From Linanthus parryae (lineage: Eukaryota > Streptophyta > Magnoliopsida > Ericales > Polemoniaceae): a stretch of DNA of 64,000 nucleotides. A program made the translations under genes and the position numbers. The stretch lies in the NCBI GenBank assembly GCA_023055425.1, contig JALGPY010000002.1:138131927-138195926 (forward strand), read 5' to 3'. A model generated the notes under the pieces. It did not search any database. It was given only the letters and a program-made list of their open reading frames with translations, and had not been told where the DNA came from. Below, in pieces: positions 22,687 through 35,053 of the stretch. Within the stretch, counting starts at the first letter, position 1. Every line of letters begins with the position of its first letter.

Positions 22687-24408
22687 TGTAACACCCCCAA
22701 ATGGCCCAAGCCGGAGGCCCGGAGATGTCACTCCGTACCCGAGGTTAAACCCGGATACAAGGATATTTTATAACATGGTTCTCAAGCAAAAACATCCACA
22801 AAATACTTAAAACTAACCATTATTACAATCCAATTATTCTTGCCTTAAACCCGGCATAAGGCTAACTAAAGTAATTAAAGAGTTCTAATTTAAAATTAAA
22901 ACACTAATGATCCAAATGATGAAACTAATGAATTAAAAGATGAACGCGTTCCCCTTCTATGCCAGATTCCCATCCTCTAGACCTGTGGTGCGGAATAAAA
23001 AAGAAACACCACAGTACAAAATCAGCATGAAATACTGGTAAGAAAACACCCAAGCATGTAAAATGATGATATGATAGTTACAAAGCAAAGTCTCATTTAT
23101 AAGTAGGAGTTTTTCTCAAACACAACGGAAATAAAGTTTTGGCTCTTGTAATAAGACAAGTGAGTTCCCAATTCCATAATATTTCCAAACCAATTCCATA
23201 ATCATTAGGAAATCCAAAATCACATATTAGTTCTTTTTCCATTAACAAAACCAAAATCCATCATTGATAATTTTTTGTGACGGGGGAAACAAACCATCTC
23301 GCAAGCATCCAAGACCTTAAGTGTCGACACCCCCCAAAGACTCTAGCGGCCAAAGGAGTGAGTACAGGGAGCTATCCGGGGACTTGCAACCGGATTAAAT
23401 AAAATAAATTGATCCGAAGACCGAAGTCAACACGCCCAATGCCAATAGTAACCAATAATAAATGTCCCCGCACAACTCTTCCACTTTACATTTTAATTCA
23501 TTGTTATTATCATGGTGATATTTTCAAGAAAGACATTTAGCACGTAAAAATCACATATTGCATGTCACATCACATAAACACATTTTGAGACGTAAAGAAA
23601 ATCCAAGAATTCATTTGACATGAAGGAGTTAGGCACACTAGGTCTGGCATGTTTACTTACCTCAAAGCAAATTCAACTATCGCAAATTAGTCGACGTACT
23701 CGATGAACTCGTCACCTACACGTAACAATACCCAAATTAAACATAATAATCTAGCAATATAATTTCTATACTATCTACATGCATATGCACTCGACGGTTT
23801 ATGTTTCTAACACCAACCCAACATCCCACTTAATTCATACTTCAAAACCCCAAAATCCTATAACCTAATGTCTACATAACCTAACATAACTTCACAAATT
23901 TTATTACTCCAACTTCCCAAACATATCATGGCTCAAAAACAGTCTCATTAGACTCAACACACTCTGAATAACAAGTTTAGCCTCAAACGGATCCGAATTT
24001 TGATTCTTGTATCAAAAGTTATGCTAGTTTTAGGTTTCCAATTTCACTCATAGTACGGGAATTATCAATTTTCATACAACTATTCTCCAAAGCATCTAGT
24101 TAATTCCGTATTCAAACAAAACCTAATGCAATAACCACATCAAATCAGGTTACTACCCACATACTATGATCATCAAACCATCCAAATCGCTTAATCAAAC
24201 GTCCCTTCCATGACTAGGGTTTTTCCCATAAACTAAGAACATAGTTAAACCTAAAACTTGATTATTAATCCTACGACTTCATGAACGATGAAACTAACAA
24301 TATAAATCTGAAAATTAAAGATTACATGCTAAATACGAGAATTGTAGGCAAGAGATCAAAAGAAACAAAAGAAGACAAAAACCAAACTCGCCGCTCATGG
24401 AGGGTCGG

Positions 24409-24504
<96 letters not shown>

Positions 24505-24926
24505 GGCGGCGGTGTCGCTGCTGCTGCTGCCGTCGGGGAAGAGAGAGGGAGCCGAGAGAGAGAGGGACGGGTGAGAGAGTGAGGGAGACGTGAGAGAGAG
24601 ATAAAGAGATAGGGAGATGGTGAGAGTTTGGAATAAATCGAACTCATATAGAAAGAAACCCAATTGAATTGGAAACTTTACGTAGGAAGAATGTTGGGTC
24701 AAAATAATACCAATTTGTGGTAAAATACACTTTTTCTCCCTTAGTTTAGCCAAAAAGACAACTACCTCCCCCAAGCTCAATTAAAAGACACTAAAACTTT
24801 TAGATTAAAGTCACAAAGATCCCCCAACTCTAGTAACCCTTATAATTAACTCTCAACAATTAAATTAACTCCCCAACACTTATAATAATATCATAAAATA
24901 CTCATAGTCACAAAACGGGGTATTAT
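22687..24926 (-). repeat. 3' LTR of chromovirus A
   Basis: Pairs with 52001-54319. It contains a 91-bp (AG)n run at 24412-24502 where the partner has only short, interrupted GA runs. The inner boundary is uncertain by a few bases: GGTATTATC here against GGTATTTCA at the outer end of the partner. Confidence 0.8.
24412..24502. repeat. (AG)n microsatellite in the A 3' LTR
   Basis: About 45 uninterrupted AG units, expanded relative to the other LTR. ORFs with RERERE or SLSLSL across it are artefacts. Confidence 0.95.
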
Positions 24927-24940
24927 CCTTCCCTCCTTAA
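24927..24940 (-). promoter_or_regulatory. Polypurine tract of A
   Basis: The minus strand reads AAGGAGGGAAGGA directly before the 3' LTR, the expected place for the plus-strand DNA primer. Confidence 0.55.
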
Positions 24941-25127
24941 AGAGAGCTTCGTCCTTGAATCTTAAACCAAATCATCAACCACAATAAGGTATGAACCTCC
25001 CCTCAATGATACAACTACTAAATGCAACCTAAGGTCATAAATGATATTCAATATACTATAAGGAATAATGTATTAAAACCCGAAGGATTACATCCTCTCC
25101 CCCTTAGAGGAGTGACGTCCTCGGAAC

Positions 25128-27837
25128 TCAAAGTACCTCGTCAAAAAGGTGAGGGTACTTCTGCCTCATATCATCCTCCGCTTCCCAAGGTGCCTCTTCA
25201 GTGAAGTGATTTGTCCTTAAGACCTTTACAATCTTGACACTCTTGTTGCAGGTGTCCCTTGTCTTGGTGTCTAGAATCTTGACAGGATGCTCTTCATAAC
25301 TCAAAGACGGATCCAGTTCTACTGGTTCGGGATCCAATACATGGGATGGGTCAGGCACGTACTTCTTCAGCTAAGATACGTGGAATACATTGTGAACACG
25401 ACCCAAATTCGATGGTAAATCCAATCGATAAGTCACTTCTCCAATCTTCTCTATGACATCATATGGTCCAATGAAATTCGGGCTTAACTTCCCTTTCTGA
25501 TTGAACCTCATGAATCCCTTAGTAGGCGAAACTTTAAGAAATGCCTTTTCTCCAATTTGAAATTTCAATGGTCTCCTTTTCTGATCAGCGTATGACTTCT
25601 GTCCATCTTGGGCTGCTTTCATTCGTTGCTGGATAAGTCACACCTGATCTGTCATCTCTTCGATTAGTTGTGGACCAATTACTATTGTCTCGCTTATGTC
25701 GTTCCAACACAATGGTGTTCGGCACTTTCTTCCATACAACGCCTCGTGCGGTGCCACTCCAATACTGGCGTGGTAACTGTTGTTGTAGGAGAATTCTATC
25801 AAAGGAAATCTATCAACCCATGAACCTTGAAAGTCCATAACACAAGACCTTAGCATATCTTCCAACGTCTGAATCGTTCTTTAGGTTTGTCCATCCGTAG
25901 CAGGGTGGGATCCCGTGCTAAATTTCAACTGTATCCCAATGCCTCCTGGAGTGCTTTCCAGAAGTGAGAAAGAAAGTTGGGATCCCTATCGGAAATTATA
26001 GAGCTTGGAACTCCATGGTACCTGACAATGTTCTTCATATACGCATCGGCTCTTTGTTCCATATTCCATGTATCTTTCATCGGAATGAACCTTGTTGTCT
26101 TGGTCAATCTGTCAACTACGACCCAAATCTGATTCAGTCCATTCTTCGGTGTCGGCAAAGCAGTCACAAAACCCATCGAAATCGAATCCCTCTTCCAAAC
26201 TGGGACATCTAATGGTTGAACTAAGCCTCCCATTCTCTTATGTTCAAACTTCACCTTCTGACAAGCTAGGCATTTTGCCACAAATTTTGCTACTTCCCTT
26301 TTCATGTAGGGCCACCAAAATGTCTTCTTCAGATCTTTATAGAGTTTGTCACCCCCTGGATGTACAGAGTAGGGTGTGTTCTGCGCTTCACGCATCAACT
26401 TTTTCTTGGTTTCCGTACACTTGTGTGGTACACATCATCTTCCCTTATAGCGGATACTTCCATCTTCATGGATCTCGAAATCCTTTGCTTGACCTTCTGC
26501 AATATTCTTCTTTATCCTTTCCAGCTTCACATCTCCAGGCTGGTTACTCCTTATCTCTTCTAAGACATCTGGCACAACCTTCATATTCCCAAGGATATTC
26601 TTTACTCCACCTTGTTCCACCACTTCAATCTCGAGCTTTCGGAACTCATGGCATAGACGGTCTAGCAAAACTAGCATAGTATCCAAAGTATGGCTCGATT
26701 TTTGGCTTAACGCATCAGCTACTACGTTTGTCTTCCCTTCGTGGTATTGGATACGCAAGTCATAATCCTTTATGATCTCTAGTCAACGTCTTTTCCTGTT
26801 GTTTAGCTCTTTCTGAGTGAAGATGTATTTGAGACTGATGTGGTCAGTATACAATCTACAAATTGATCCATATAGGTGATGTGTCCATATCTTTAGTGCG
26901 GAAACTATTGCTGCAAGCTCTAAATCATGCGTAGCATAGTTCTCTTCATGAGTTTTCAGTTGTCTCGAAGCATAGTCAATAACCCTTCTTTCCTGCATAA
27001 GCATGCATCCTAAACCCTTCTCTGATGCGTCGTTGTAAACGTCAAACTCGCCAGAATCATTGGGTAAAGCTAACGCAGGTGCTGTAGTCAAATTTTCCTT
27101 CAATGTCTGGAATGCTTCTTCACAATCTTCGCCGTACTGATACTTTACCGTCTTCTTGGTTAGCGTAGTCAGCGGTCTAGCGATCTTCGAGAAATCTTTT
27201 ACAAAACGCCTGTAATATCCTGCTAATCCCAGAAGACTTCTTATTTCTGACACATTCTTCGGAGTCGGCCAATCTTTAACTGCTGAAATCTTTCCTGGAT
27301 CCACGGATATTCCTTCTTTGGATATTATGTGACCCAGAAATGGAACATTTTTTAGCCAAAACTCACATTTCGAGAGCTTAGCATACAACTTCTCATGTCA
27401 CAACGTTTCGAACACTTCTTTGAGATGTTCTTCGTGATCTTATTCGCTCTTTGAGTAAACGAGGATGTCATCAATGAAGATGACCACGAACCGATCCAAA
27501 AATCTTCTCATAACACGATTCATTAGATCCATAAATACTGCAGGAGCATTAGTTAGACCGAAAGGCATAACTGTAAACTTAATGGCCATACCTTGTTCTA
27601 AAGGCAGTCTTCGGGATATCCTTCTCGGCTACCCGAAGCTGGTGATACCCTGATCTCAAGTCTATCTTTGAGAAAACGCTCGCCCCTTGCAACTGATCGA
27701 ACACGTCATCAATTCGGGGTAAAGGGTATTTGTTCTTGATCGTTGCGCTGTTCAATTCTCTATAGTCAATTCACAACCTCAAGCTTCCATCTTTCTTCTT
27801 CACAAACAATATTGGTGCTCTAAAGGTAATCTAAACC
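25128..27837 (-). pseudogene. Chromovirus pol remnant: RT, RNase H, integrase, chromodomain
   Basis: Reading down the minus strand: RT from [20 protein letters not shown] (about 27770) through [12 protein letters not shown] and the catalytic [11 protein letters not shown], thumb and RNase H (26783-27388), integrase zinc-binding HPGG..CLACQ and core (25925-26398), then GPY-type segment (25371-25622) and a C-terminal chromodomain (VKIVKVLRTNHFTEEAPWEA, 25128-25358), which places it near Tekay/Del. Stops and shifts break it into at least six pieces. The integrase triad is lost: the first Asp is Gly (SISMGFVTALP) and the Glu after TDGQT is a TAA. Protease and N-terminal RT are missing between about 27830 and 27840, where gag text joins RT text. 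Confidence 0.85.
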
Positions 27838-28319
27838 TAGATTCTCATTCTAAGAAAGGGTCGCTACCGAATAACCCCTTCTTTGGCCTTGGGGCGCACC
27901 GAATAAATACTAAACCTTAAAAGGTATTGTCTCTTCCTTAGAGCCTCCCATTTGAATTTGGGTTGAGCCAAAAAGTTCTGACGTGTGCTCCTCCACCATA
28001 TATCAGCTTCATTATTCAGATAGAATGCCGCTCAAACAACCTTACGGTTTTCGGGGCACTCAACTAGATCAAGGACCTTATCCATCTCATCGATTCAGTT
28101 TTCGAGCTCAATAGGATCCTCATTGCCTGTAAAGTTCCCAGGCTTCATGTCAGCCACTTTCTTCGCCCAGTTAGCTGCATTCGGCTCTCCCTGGTTCATT
28201 TTCTGAGCCATTTGAGCAAATTGAGCAAAGAATTGCTCCATGTTGTTGTTGTTGTTTGGTGCTGCCATTGGTACTTGACGATTTCTCCTGGTGTAGTATT
28301 GATGTGATCTATCAGTCAT
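27838..28319 (-). pseudogene. Truncated gag of chromovirus A
   Basis: An ATG at 28319 opens 74 codons (MTDRSHQYYTRRNRQ, then an Asn/Gln-rich stretch and MKPGNFTGNEDP). It hits a stop and continues in frame with gag-like text (MDKVLDLVECPENRKV, AAFYLNNEADIWW) to about 27900. The rest of gag, the zinc knuckle and the protease are deleted. Confidence 0.75.
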
Positions 28320-29405
28320 AATCCCTACACTATAGCCTATTGTATTATTTATAAAGTATCATTGAATACAAGTAAACATGAATACATGACATGTAACGCG
28401 CAATTAGGCATGTAATGTCACACATTGATCATCATTCAAATCAATTACACATACATCTACACACAGGCAGAAAACATCTCAACTTTTCGCCCTCCTTCAA
28501 AAATTCGAAAAATTGTCAATCGGACAAGAAAAAATTATGAATTTTGGTGTTAAGCAACCTCTCTGAGTCTACTTTCATAATCAAGAAGAATCAATTTAAA
28601 ATAAATTGTGTAACTCAAGATACACAAAAAATACTACAGCTGCTGTCACAGACCACCAGGACAGAAACTCTGATTTTGAAAGGTCTTAAACTGACTTTAA
28701 AATTCTTGAAATGATCTAGGCATTCACCCAGAATTATCCATACGTGTCTACTAGCTTCCATAAATTTGATAACAAAAAAAGGTATTAAAGATAGGTAAAA
28801 ATAAAAAATGCTACAGCTAGTCACTTTGCAATTCTGCTACTACACTACCAACTTTGAAAGTTCGTATCTAACACTCTGAAACTGATATGGAGCTGAAAGT
28901 TTTATGGGAGATACCTGGGTAAGTCTAATTTCTGGGAAAAATTCAGGGAAAAATAAATCCAACATTAAATATGTCTGCTACAACAAAAACCCTCTGCTGC
29001 GCAGAATCAAACTACACCAAAAATCAAAGTTTTCGCGTTCTAACTTCATGAACACTTTTTATGAACTTAATCAATGCCAACAATACACAAGGCAAACTTA
29101 GTTCATCAAGTCACACTCTAAATCAATAAAACATAATTTATTAAACTCCCAAATCGGGTCCTCAAAACATGAGCATTATTCCTCCTTAAAACAAAACGCT
29201 AAGAATTTAACTCTAGCCCAAAAGTGGCTATCAAGAAATTATTCAAGGAACTCCAAGTCTTTCTTGGCATCATAGCCTTATTCAAACCAATAAATAAAAT
29301 TCAAAATGCATCAAGTCTAGGAAACCTAAATAATTTCTAACATGCTTAATCCTCGTCTTCAGCGCTTTCATCCAACTCTTCCTCTTCATCGGCATCATAC
29401 TCGAG
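28320..29405 (-). other. Non-coding spacer between accessory ORF and gag of A
   Basis: About 1.1 kb of A+T-rich DNA with no ORF over 69 codons. It lies between two coding blocks of the same element, so it is probably part of its untranslated leader or a spliced-out segment. Confidence 0.45.
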
Positions 29406-29680
29406 CTATTCACGATCACTTGAGTCTTCTTCACTCCCATCGTATTCTATGGGGTCTTCCTCATCTTCCTCATATTCCATTGGGTCCTCTTCGACTTTCT
29501 CATCGTCACTAGAGTCTATAACGATCACCTCCTCGTCATCACTAGAGTCTATAACTATCACCCCTTCATCATCACTAGCTTCTATGTTGATCACCTCCTT
29601 AGCTTCAATAGGATCCACTTCAATAACCGTGTAGCCTTGCCACTTCATGTGAACCTCCATCAACAATTTGCATATGAAAT
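29406..29680 (-). pseudogene. C-terminal half of an acidic accessory ORF of A, with tandem SUMO-interaction-like motifs
   Basis: Begins at the B insertion point (GAAAT at 29676-29680) and runs to a stop at 29406. The reading (ICKLLMEVHMKWQGY onward) continues that of 51254-51575 across B. The tail has GVIVIDSSDDEEVIVIDSS followed by DDEKV, with an earlier EVINIEASDDEG: a hydrophobic V-I-V-I-D core directly followed by Ser/Asp/Glu, the form of SUMO-interacting motifs. It ends in a Glu/Asp-rich run. It sits upstream of gag, where some plant gypsy elements carry an extra ORF. Function is inferred from motif form only. Confidence 0.55.
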
Positions 29681-31161
29681 TGACACGCTCCAACTGCAAG
29701 TGCACAGTTGTCGGTGTAGTGATAATATTCCGGAAATCCGGGTTGTCGAACCCAAGAGACTTCGTGTAAATTAACTAGTAAATTTGTTCTTTATGTGGGC
29801 AAGGCGCAGTTGTTTTGTTCTATTTCTACTAATAATTAAAAATAACAATTATCTCAAATAATTCAAAGAATTATTTCAAGATTAATAAGCACGAGTTGAT
29901 TTGGTGGTTTCTCAAAATGGGTCAAAATCAGGATATCTCTACGGATCACTAGGTATTTCACACTACGTTGAATTTATGTTCTACTAACACGATGAGTTCT
30001 TGTTCTAGTTAAACGAGCAATTTTATATTGAAGATGTCTCAACCAATAACTATGCCTCAACTATCGTAACTGATTCCTCTAGCTTACTCAAGTTCAAACA
30101 CGCATTACGATAATAATTCTACTCTTGTTCTTAGCTAACTAGCAAGATTCCTCAACCCTAGATACAGCTAGTGTGTATTTCAATTTTCCGGGCAACAAAC
30201 GTAGATTCCTCTATCGTTCATAACCTAGCACAATTCTATTAATACGTCTACCAATAGAAAAGATAGATGAAAGATGTAAAATACACATAACTAGAAAAAA
30301 ATTTCATCAATTAAGCTAGAAAGCATGCAAGCAAATCCATAAATCACAATACGTAGTGATCAAACCCTAGTTTCTTACGAGATATCCCGAAATAAGCGTT
30401 TAGCTACGCATAATCATGTTCAAAATACAAAGTTTCATGATCCAATATGAAAAACTAGAGAAGAAACGAAGATTAGAAGCCAAACGGATGATCCAAGCTC
30501 TCCAACCTAGCTCCAAGCTCTCCAAGCACGTCTCCCAATGTGTTTTCTGATGCCAAACACGTTCCCCAATGTTTCCTAAGTCTTCCGTGGCTCAAACATC
30601 TCAAAACTATGCCAAAATAGCGAAATTGCCCCAAAAATGCGATCCTGGCAGCAGAGGTAATCGTACGATTACCTTGATGTAATCGTACGATTACTTGCTG
30701 CGTTTACCTCTGCGTTTACTTTGTGCGTTTACTTCGTGCGTTTACTTGCTGCATGAAATTTTGGCTAAGGGGTAATCGTACGATTACCTCCATGTAATCG
30801 TACGATTACTTCTGGGCAGCCACCATCAAAACTCCATCTTCTTGCTCTTTTTCCCGTCGTATTCACTTCCCGAGCATTCCTTTGAGCCTCCAACTTTTCC
30901 GAAGTTCACTTTTGCTCCAATGCCACGTCCCGAGCTCCCGGTTCCTAAAAACCACCACACGAGAAACATACCGGAAGATCAAACGTGATAAAATATAGTC
31001 AAAATTAATGCAAAAAGTGCCCGGACTCATCATTAACATGCAAAGACTCAACATGCTCCAATTTTAGCAAGAAATGGTCCAAAATCCCTCAAAATGCATC
31101 GGAATACACGCAAAACGGTAAGGAAACATATACGAATATAACTCCAAATAGGGAGTTATCA
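29681..31161 (-). repeat. 3' LTR of B
   Basis: On the minus strand it begins TGATAACTCCCTATTTGGAG and ends GGAGCGTGTCA. A terminal hairpin (AACTCC...GGAGTT) lies at the LTR start. It contains the palindrome array 30656-30809. Confidence 0.9.
30656..30809. repeat. Array of four GTAATCGTACGATTAC palindromes (B 3' LTR)
   Basis: Perfect palindromes at 30656-30673, 30679-30694, 30771-30788 and 30794-30809, arranged as two pairs with 23-bp centre spacing. The stretch between the pairs holds four copies of a GCGTTTAC unit. On the minus strand the array lies 350-510 bases into the LTR. The 5' LTR has the same four (50763-50903). Confidence 0.9.
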
Positions 31162-31175
31162 ACTATCCCCACACT
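31162..31175 (-). promoter_or_regulatory. Polypurine tract of B at the 3' LTR
   Basis: The minus strand reads AGTGTGGGGATAGT directly before TGATAACTCC. The AGTGTGGGG form is typical of Athila/Tat elements. Confidence 0.8.
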
Positions 31176-33466
31176 TACCCGTTGCGCGTCCCGAGCAACA
31201 ATCCAAATAAAAAATTATCAAAAATCATCCGAACCTTCCTCCTCTCATCTCACCTCTCGAGTCAACTATTCCAACCAAGACCATTGCATACTTTTCAACT
31301 TACCAATTGCATACTAACCTCAATTAGCCGACTCAATACACACGACGACTCAACACAAGACTCAACGATGCAACAATATGATGCAATGCAATTATATGAC
31401 TCGATCCTACCAAACACATATATACACAAAATATCTTTTTAGGCGAGATCGGGCAATCTCAATTAGCTTAAACCGGTTATCATGGAGTGATGAAGAATCT
31501 AGGAACGAGGTATGAATTGCAACTAAACTCGACAACAAAAATTTCCCTTAGTTAGTATAGAAAGCCTAGCTTTACTAAGTGTAAGAATAACCTACCTCCT
31601 CGCGTGTGCCGATAAATAAGAGGCTACGCTAGGCTAAGCCACATTCAAGGTCCGAGCTCCTATTCCGCTAACGGGTTAGAATGTAGAGGCTTAGGGACAA
31701 AAGGATAATCATGTAGTAACAAGTCCTAAGCGTCACATTCTCACGTTAAAACCCACATCTCACCACCCTCACCACGATGATAGGAACCGCAACCCGCAAC
31801 TCACCATCTCCGGCCCTCGATCCCCTCAAACCCCGGTAAAATAACGATTTCCGTGGCCACCGTCGTGAAACATGCACAAGATGAACATCGCCGTCAATGA
31901 AATAGTTGCTTCCACCACTCGGTCTTCATTAAGCTCAAACTTTATTCCTTTATTTCATCTCTCCTTTTTTTTTCTCTCTTTTTTTTCTTTCATTTCTTTT
32001 TTTTTCTGTTTTTTTTTTTTTCAAATCTCTCAATATCCAAAAACACAACTTCTACAATGTATATCTCGAGTGGTCTTCCAAGTGTCAAGCCAAAAAAAAA
32101 CGTTAAGGGGAGGAAGTAAGCAATCCAATGAATATATATCACACGTAAAATCCATCTCCCCCTAACTCAATGAAATACACGGTGCCACCAAACAAATCCG
32201 AGTACATGTTTGGGGATGGAGTCGTCAAAAGCTCAATCTCAATGTCCGTAGTCAAAAGTCGACATCCCCACACTAGAATATACCCATGTCCCCTCTCAAG
32301 TAATCAAAACAATGTAAGTCTCGTGCTTAATCCAACCGATCCTCCTACACCAAGATGATGAAAAGAAATGATCCCTAGCACGATCCACCAATTAAATCAC
32401 CCAACCCAATTCGTGCGTATTAGATGTCACGCACTCACGGCTCTCCACAACTGTGTCCATGGTGTAATGACATGGAACACCGCCACACCGAAGTGCGCAA
32501 GCCTACTCTCACTCACCCTCGCATTCCCCTCGATAATCATAAATGAAGTACATGCGATACGTAAGACTCACTCAAATATATCATGAAGTACTCCCTCATC
32601 GAACCCCCTCAACTACAAACACCCTCGTGACGCACTAAAGCGGTGATTCTAACCAATCGATGATGAAGGCCAAGAATCGTCACCCTAAGTCCAGAGGTTA
32701 TCAAAGAATCCAAGGTTCAAAACAGGGTTTACTAGTGGTCCTACAAGGTAAGTTCTATAAGCAGTGAGTGCTCTAATACACACCTCGCACAGCTGTTTCG
32801 TGTGCCACTACGAGGCGGGTTGGCGACTACCTAAGACGTACACATGAATGGTCGGCTTGTTTAGCTCACACCTAGCTCAACTCTTGTAAGAAAACAAGGC
32901 ACACACTTTAGATTTGAAAATCATTTAAGTGTCGTAAAATAGGCAGGTATTCCCGTAAAGGAAGTCTCTCTATACATACTAAGGGGAACTCAAATTGTCA
33001 TTCTCGGTCACACGTCATACCCTATGCCTAAAATTCTCACACTCCTCGATTTTCCAAATTCAAGCTTCTTTTGATTGCCCTTTCTCAATTTTCAATTTTT
33101 ATTTTATTTTATTTTTTTTTAACTATTTTTTTTTCCAGATATATAATTCCTACTCTATATGCATGGGCCGACTCGAAAGAAGACTCGAAACTGACTCAAC
33201 TCGGGTAGGTGGACTCAATTAAATAAAACGTGCACTAAACATAAACTAATCACAATACGACACACACAATATATATAAACACGACACTGACTACAAAAAC
33301 TGACTCACAATACGACACAAACGGCCTATATGTAACTGGTGAATGCAGACACGGACTTGGCTAATAAAGGCTGAGAAACCCCCCCACACTTGAACGCTTC
33401 ATTGTCCTCAACGAATGAATAGGTCAAGCGAAAAGACTCAGCATTCAAATGCAGGGGGTGGTAAGT
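31176..33466 (-). other. Long 3' non-coding region of B, conserved in C
   Basis: No ORF of substance, but several blocks match 43850-45740 of C when read on the minus strand: CACTTCGGTGTGGCGGTG (about 32475-32495 against 44668-44686), CCTCGTAGTGGCA with AACAGCTGTGCGAG (about 32785-32815 against 44360-44392), and TTGAGATTGCCC (about 31450 against 45528). Two internal polypurine-like tracts lie at 33379-33391 and 32262-32274. Poly(T) runs lie at about 31960-32020 and 33100-33135. Conservation between two otherwise different elements argues for a cis-acting role. Confidence 0.65.
33379..33391 (-). promoter_or_regulatory. Internal polypurine-like tract of B, after the third ORF
   Basis: The minus strand reads AAGTGTGGGGGGG, preceded by TTCGTTGAGGACAATGAAGC. 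C has the same arrangement (TTCGTTGAGGACAACGAAAC, then AAGTGTGGGG) at 43861-43901. A further copy (AGTGTGGGGATGTCGAC) is at about 32257-32274. Confidence 0.6.
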
Positions 33467-35053
33467 CTACTCGGACGAATCCTCGCCGTCCTGGTCCTGA
33501 TCTCCGGAATAGGCATCCGAATGGTACTCGTAGGCACCAGGGTAGGTCTCTTGGCCACTAGGCCACTGATCTCTCGAGAATCCCACATGAGTGGCCAATG
33601 CCTCTAACCACTGGTCCTGACGGTGCTGATGCAGACTCACATGACGTAGTCCCTGTCCTAAGTTACGCATGCTACTGCGATGATGCTCAAACTGCCTAGC
33701 ACTCATGTCAGCAACATAGTCACGGAACCGACCCTGGGATGTGAGGGTCATATTCCTGGTCAATCTCAACTCGGCCATCAAGTCCGCTAAGCTCACACTC
33801 GGCTGGCCAGGGTCAATGACAGGTGGAGGTACAGGCTGAGGTGGAACGGGAGGAGTAGGAGCTGGAGGAGTAGGAGCTGGAGGCGTGGGAGCTGCACGCG
33901 AGGAAGGGGCTCTTTTCTTAGCCCTTCCTTTAGGAGGTCGAGAACTAGTCCCCGCCTCCATCACAACTACATCTTTCAACGGGTCCGGGATTTTGTCAAA
34001 GTATCTCGGAGCCTTGGGTTTGAGGTCTCGCTCTTCCTTAGGCACGCTGGCCCCGCAATCCTGAGCTAGTTGCATGAGTAAGAAACTATGGCCCGCAGAC
34101 TTCTTATTTTTCGATTCATACCTCTCGTGCAAATACAGGAAGATCCGCCTAGGAATGTCTATCCGATGCCCCCTGGATAGACAAAGAGCCATGAGACACA
34201 CCTCAAAGTCAACATAATTTGGAGCCGAAACTCCCAACACCCATGACTCCAAAATCTCAACGAGCCACCTTGGTTTAGGCAGCAAGTACCCGACTGGGAT
34301 CTTCCAATGTCTGATATTAGTTTTAGACCTATCCCAGTCGGCTCCTGGCACTCCCGCAAAACAAAAAGCCGACACCTCATTAATGAGCGTCTGCTGGTCT
34401 TTCTGCAGATAAATCTTAAATTGACACGGCTCTGTCAACGGGGGCCACTTAAGTGCTGCGGCGATGCGCTCAGAAGACAAAACTAGCCAGTTCCGACGAC
34501 AATAAATCACACGAGGGTCATTGAGCCTAGAAGTCTCACCCTCATCGGTGTGTCTCGCATTCGCATAAATCTCACGAGTCAGTGCAGAACTGGCTTTCTT
34601 TTTCACTAACTCCATCCACCCCGCAAAGTTCTCGGTCTTCGCGACCTTTTGTAGGTCCTCAGGCACTCCCTCAATTGGAAAGATTTTCTCGGCCTGGACA
34701 CCTCTATTAATCCTAGGGTTCGATCGGTAAAAACCCTGGGCAGTCGCCGAAATAAACCTATAATCGCAAAAGACCCCGCCCCTATCAATTTTCAGCTTTT
34801 CGTCATCCGTCTTATGACCACGACCCTTTCTAAATGGGGGCAATTGGGATGGAACGGGTGTATGAAAAACCCTAAGGTCAGGGGATAACGGGATGACCAA
34901 TTGGCCACCCGTGTCACCCCCATCAGACTCAGACTCACTCTCAGGTTCTGCCACCACACTCGCCGCGGGTAATGTGTAGTCGGGGTCCTCGTCACGACTC
35001 ATTCTAGCACGTTTTCTCATTTTGACCAAAGCAAGTATAACAAGATAAAGCAA
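33467..35053 (-). CDS. Athila-type third ORF (env-position, plant transposon protein domain)
   Basis: Open 528-codon frame downstream of pol on the minus strand. In-frame ATGs exist at 35053, 35020 and 35002; the first adds a short hydrophobic lead (MLYLVILALVKM) and the true start is unclear. The middle (ICAN-like text such as WLVLSSERIAAALKWPPLTE, INEVSAFCFAGVP, RHWKIPVGYLLPKPRWLVEI) resembles the plant transposon protein domain carried by Athila-related ORFs. A basic patch (GRAKKRAPSSRAA) and Pro-rich repeats (APTPPAPTPP) follow, then an acidic tail. No signal peptide or convincing transmembrane helix is seen, so an envelope function is not supported despite the position. Function unknown. 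Confidence 0.7.
   Translation of the reverse strand: MLYLVILALVKMRKRARMSRDEDPDYTLPAASVVAEPESESESDGGDTGGQLVIPLSPDLRVFHTPVPSQLPPFRKGRGHKTDDEKLKIDRGGVFCDYRFISATAQGFYRSNPRINRGVQAEKIFPIEGVPEDLQKVAKTENFAGWMELVKKKASSALTREIYANARHTDEGETSRLNDPRVIYCRRNWLVLSSERIAAALKWPPLTEPCQFKIYLQKDQQTLINEVSAFCFAGVPGADWDRSKTNIRHWKIPVGYLLPKPRWLVEILESWVLGVSAPNYVDFEVCLMALCLSRGHRIDIPRRIFLYLHERYESKNKKSAGHSFLLMQLAQDCGASVPKEERDLKPKAPRYFDKIPDPLKDVVVMEAGTSSRPPKGRAKKRAPSSRAAPTPPAPTPPAPTPPVPPQPVPPPVIDPGQPSVSLADLMAELRLTRNMTLTSQGRFRDYVADMSARQFEHHRSSMRNLGQGLRHVSLHQHRQDQWLEALATHVGFSRDQWPSGQETYPGAYEYHSDAYSGDQDQDGEDSSE

Noticed and set aside
30656..30809. Regularly spaced palindromes resembling a CRISPR array
   Set aside because: Eukaryotic LTR context, spacers too short and themselves repeated, no cas genes.
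33467..35053. Envelope glycoprotein reading of the third ORF of B
   Set aside because: Position fits, but I see no signal peptide, transmembrane helix or cleavage site, and the sequence resembles the plant transposon protein domain instead.
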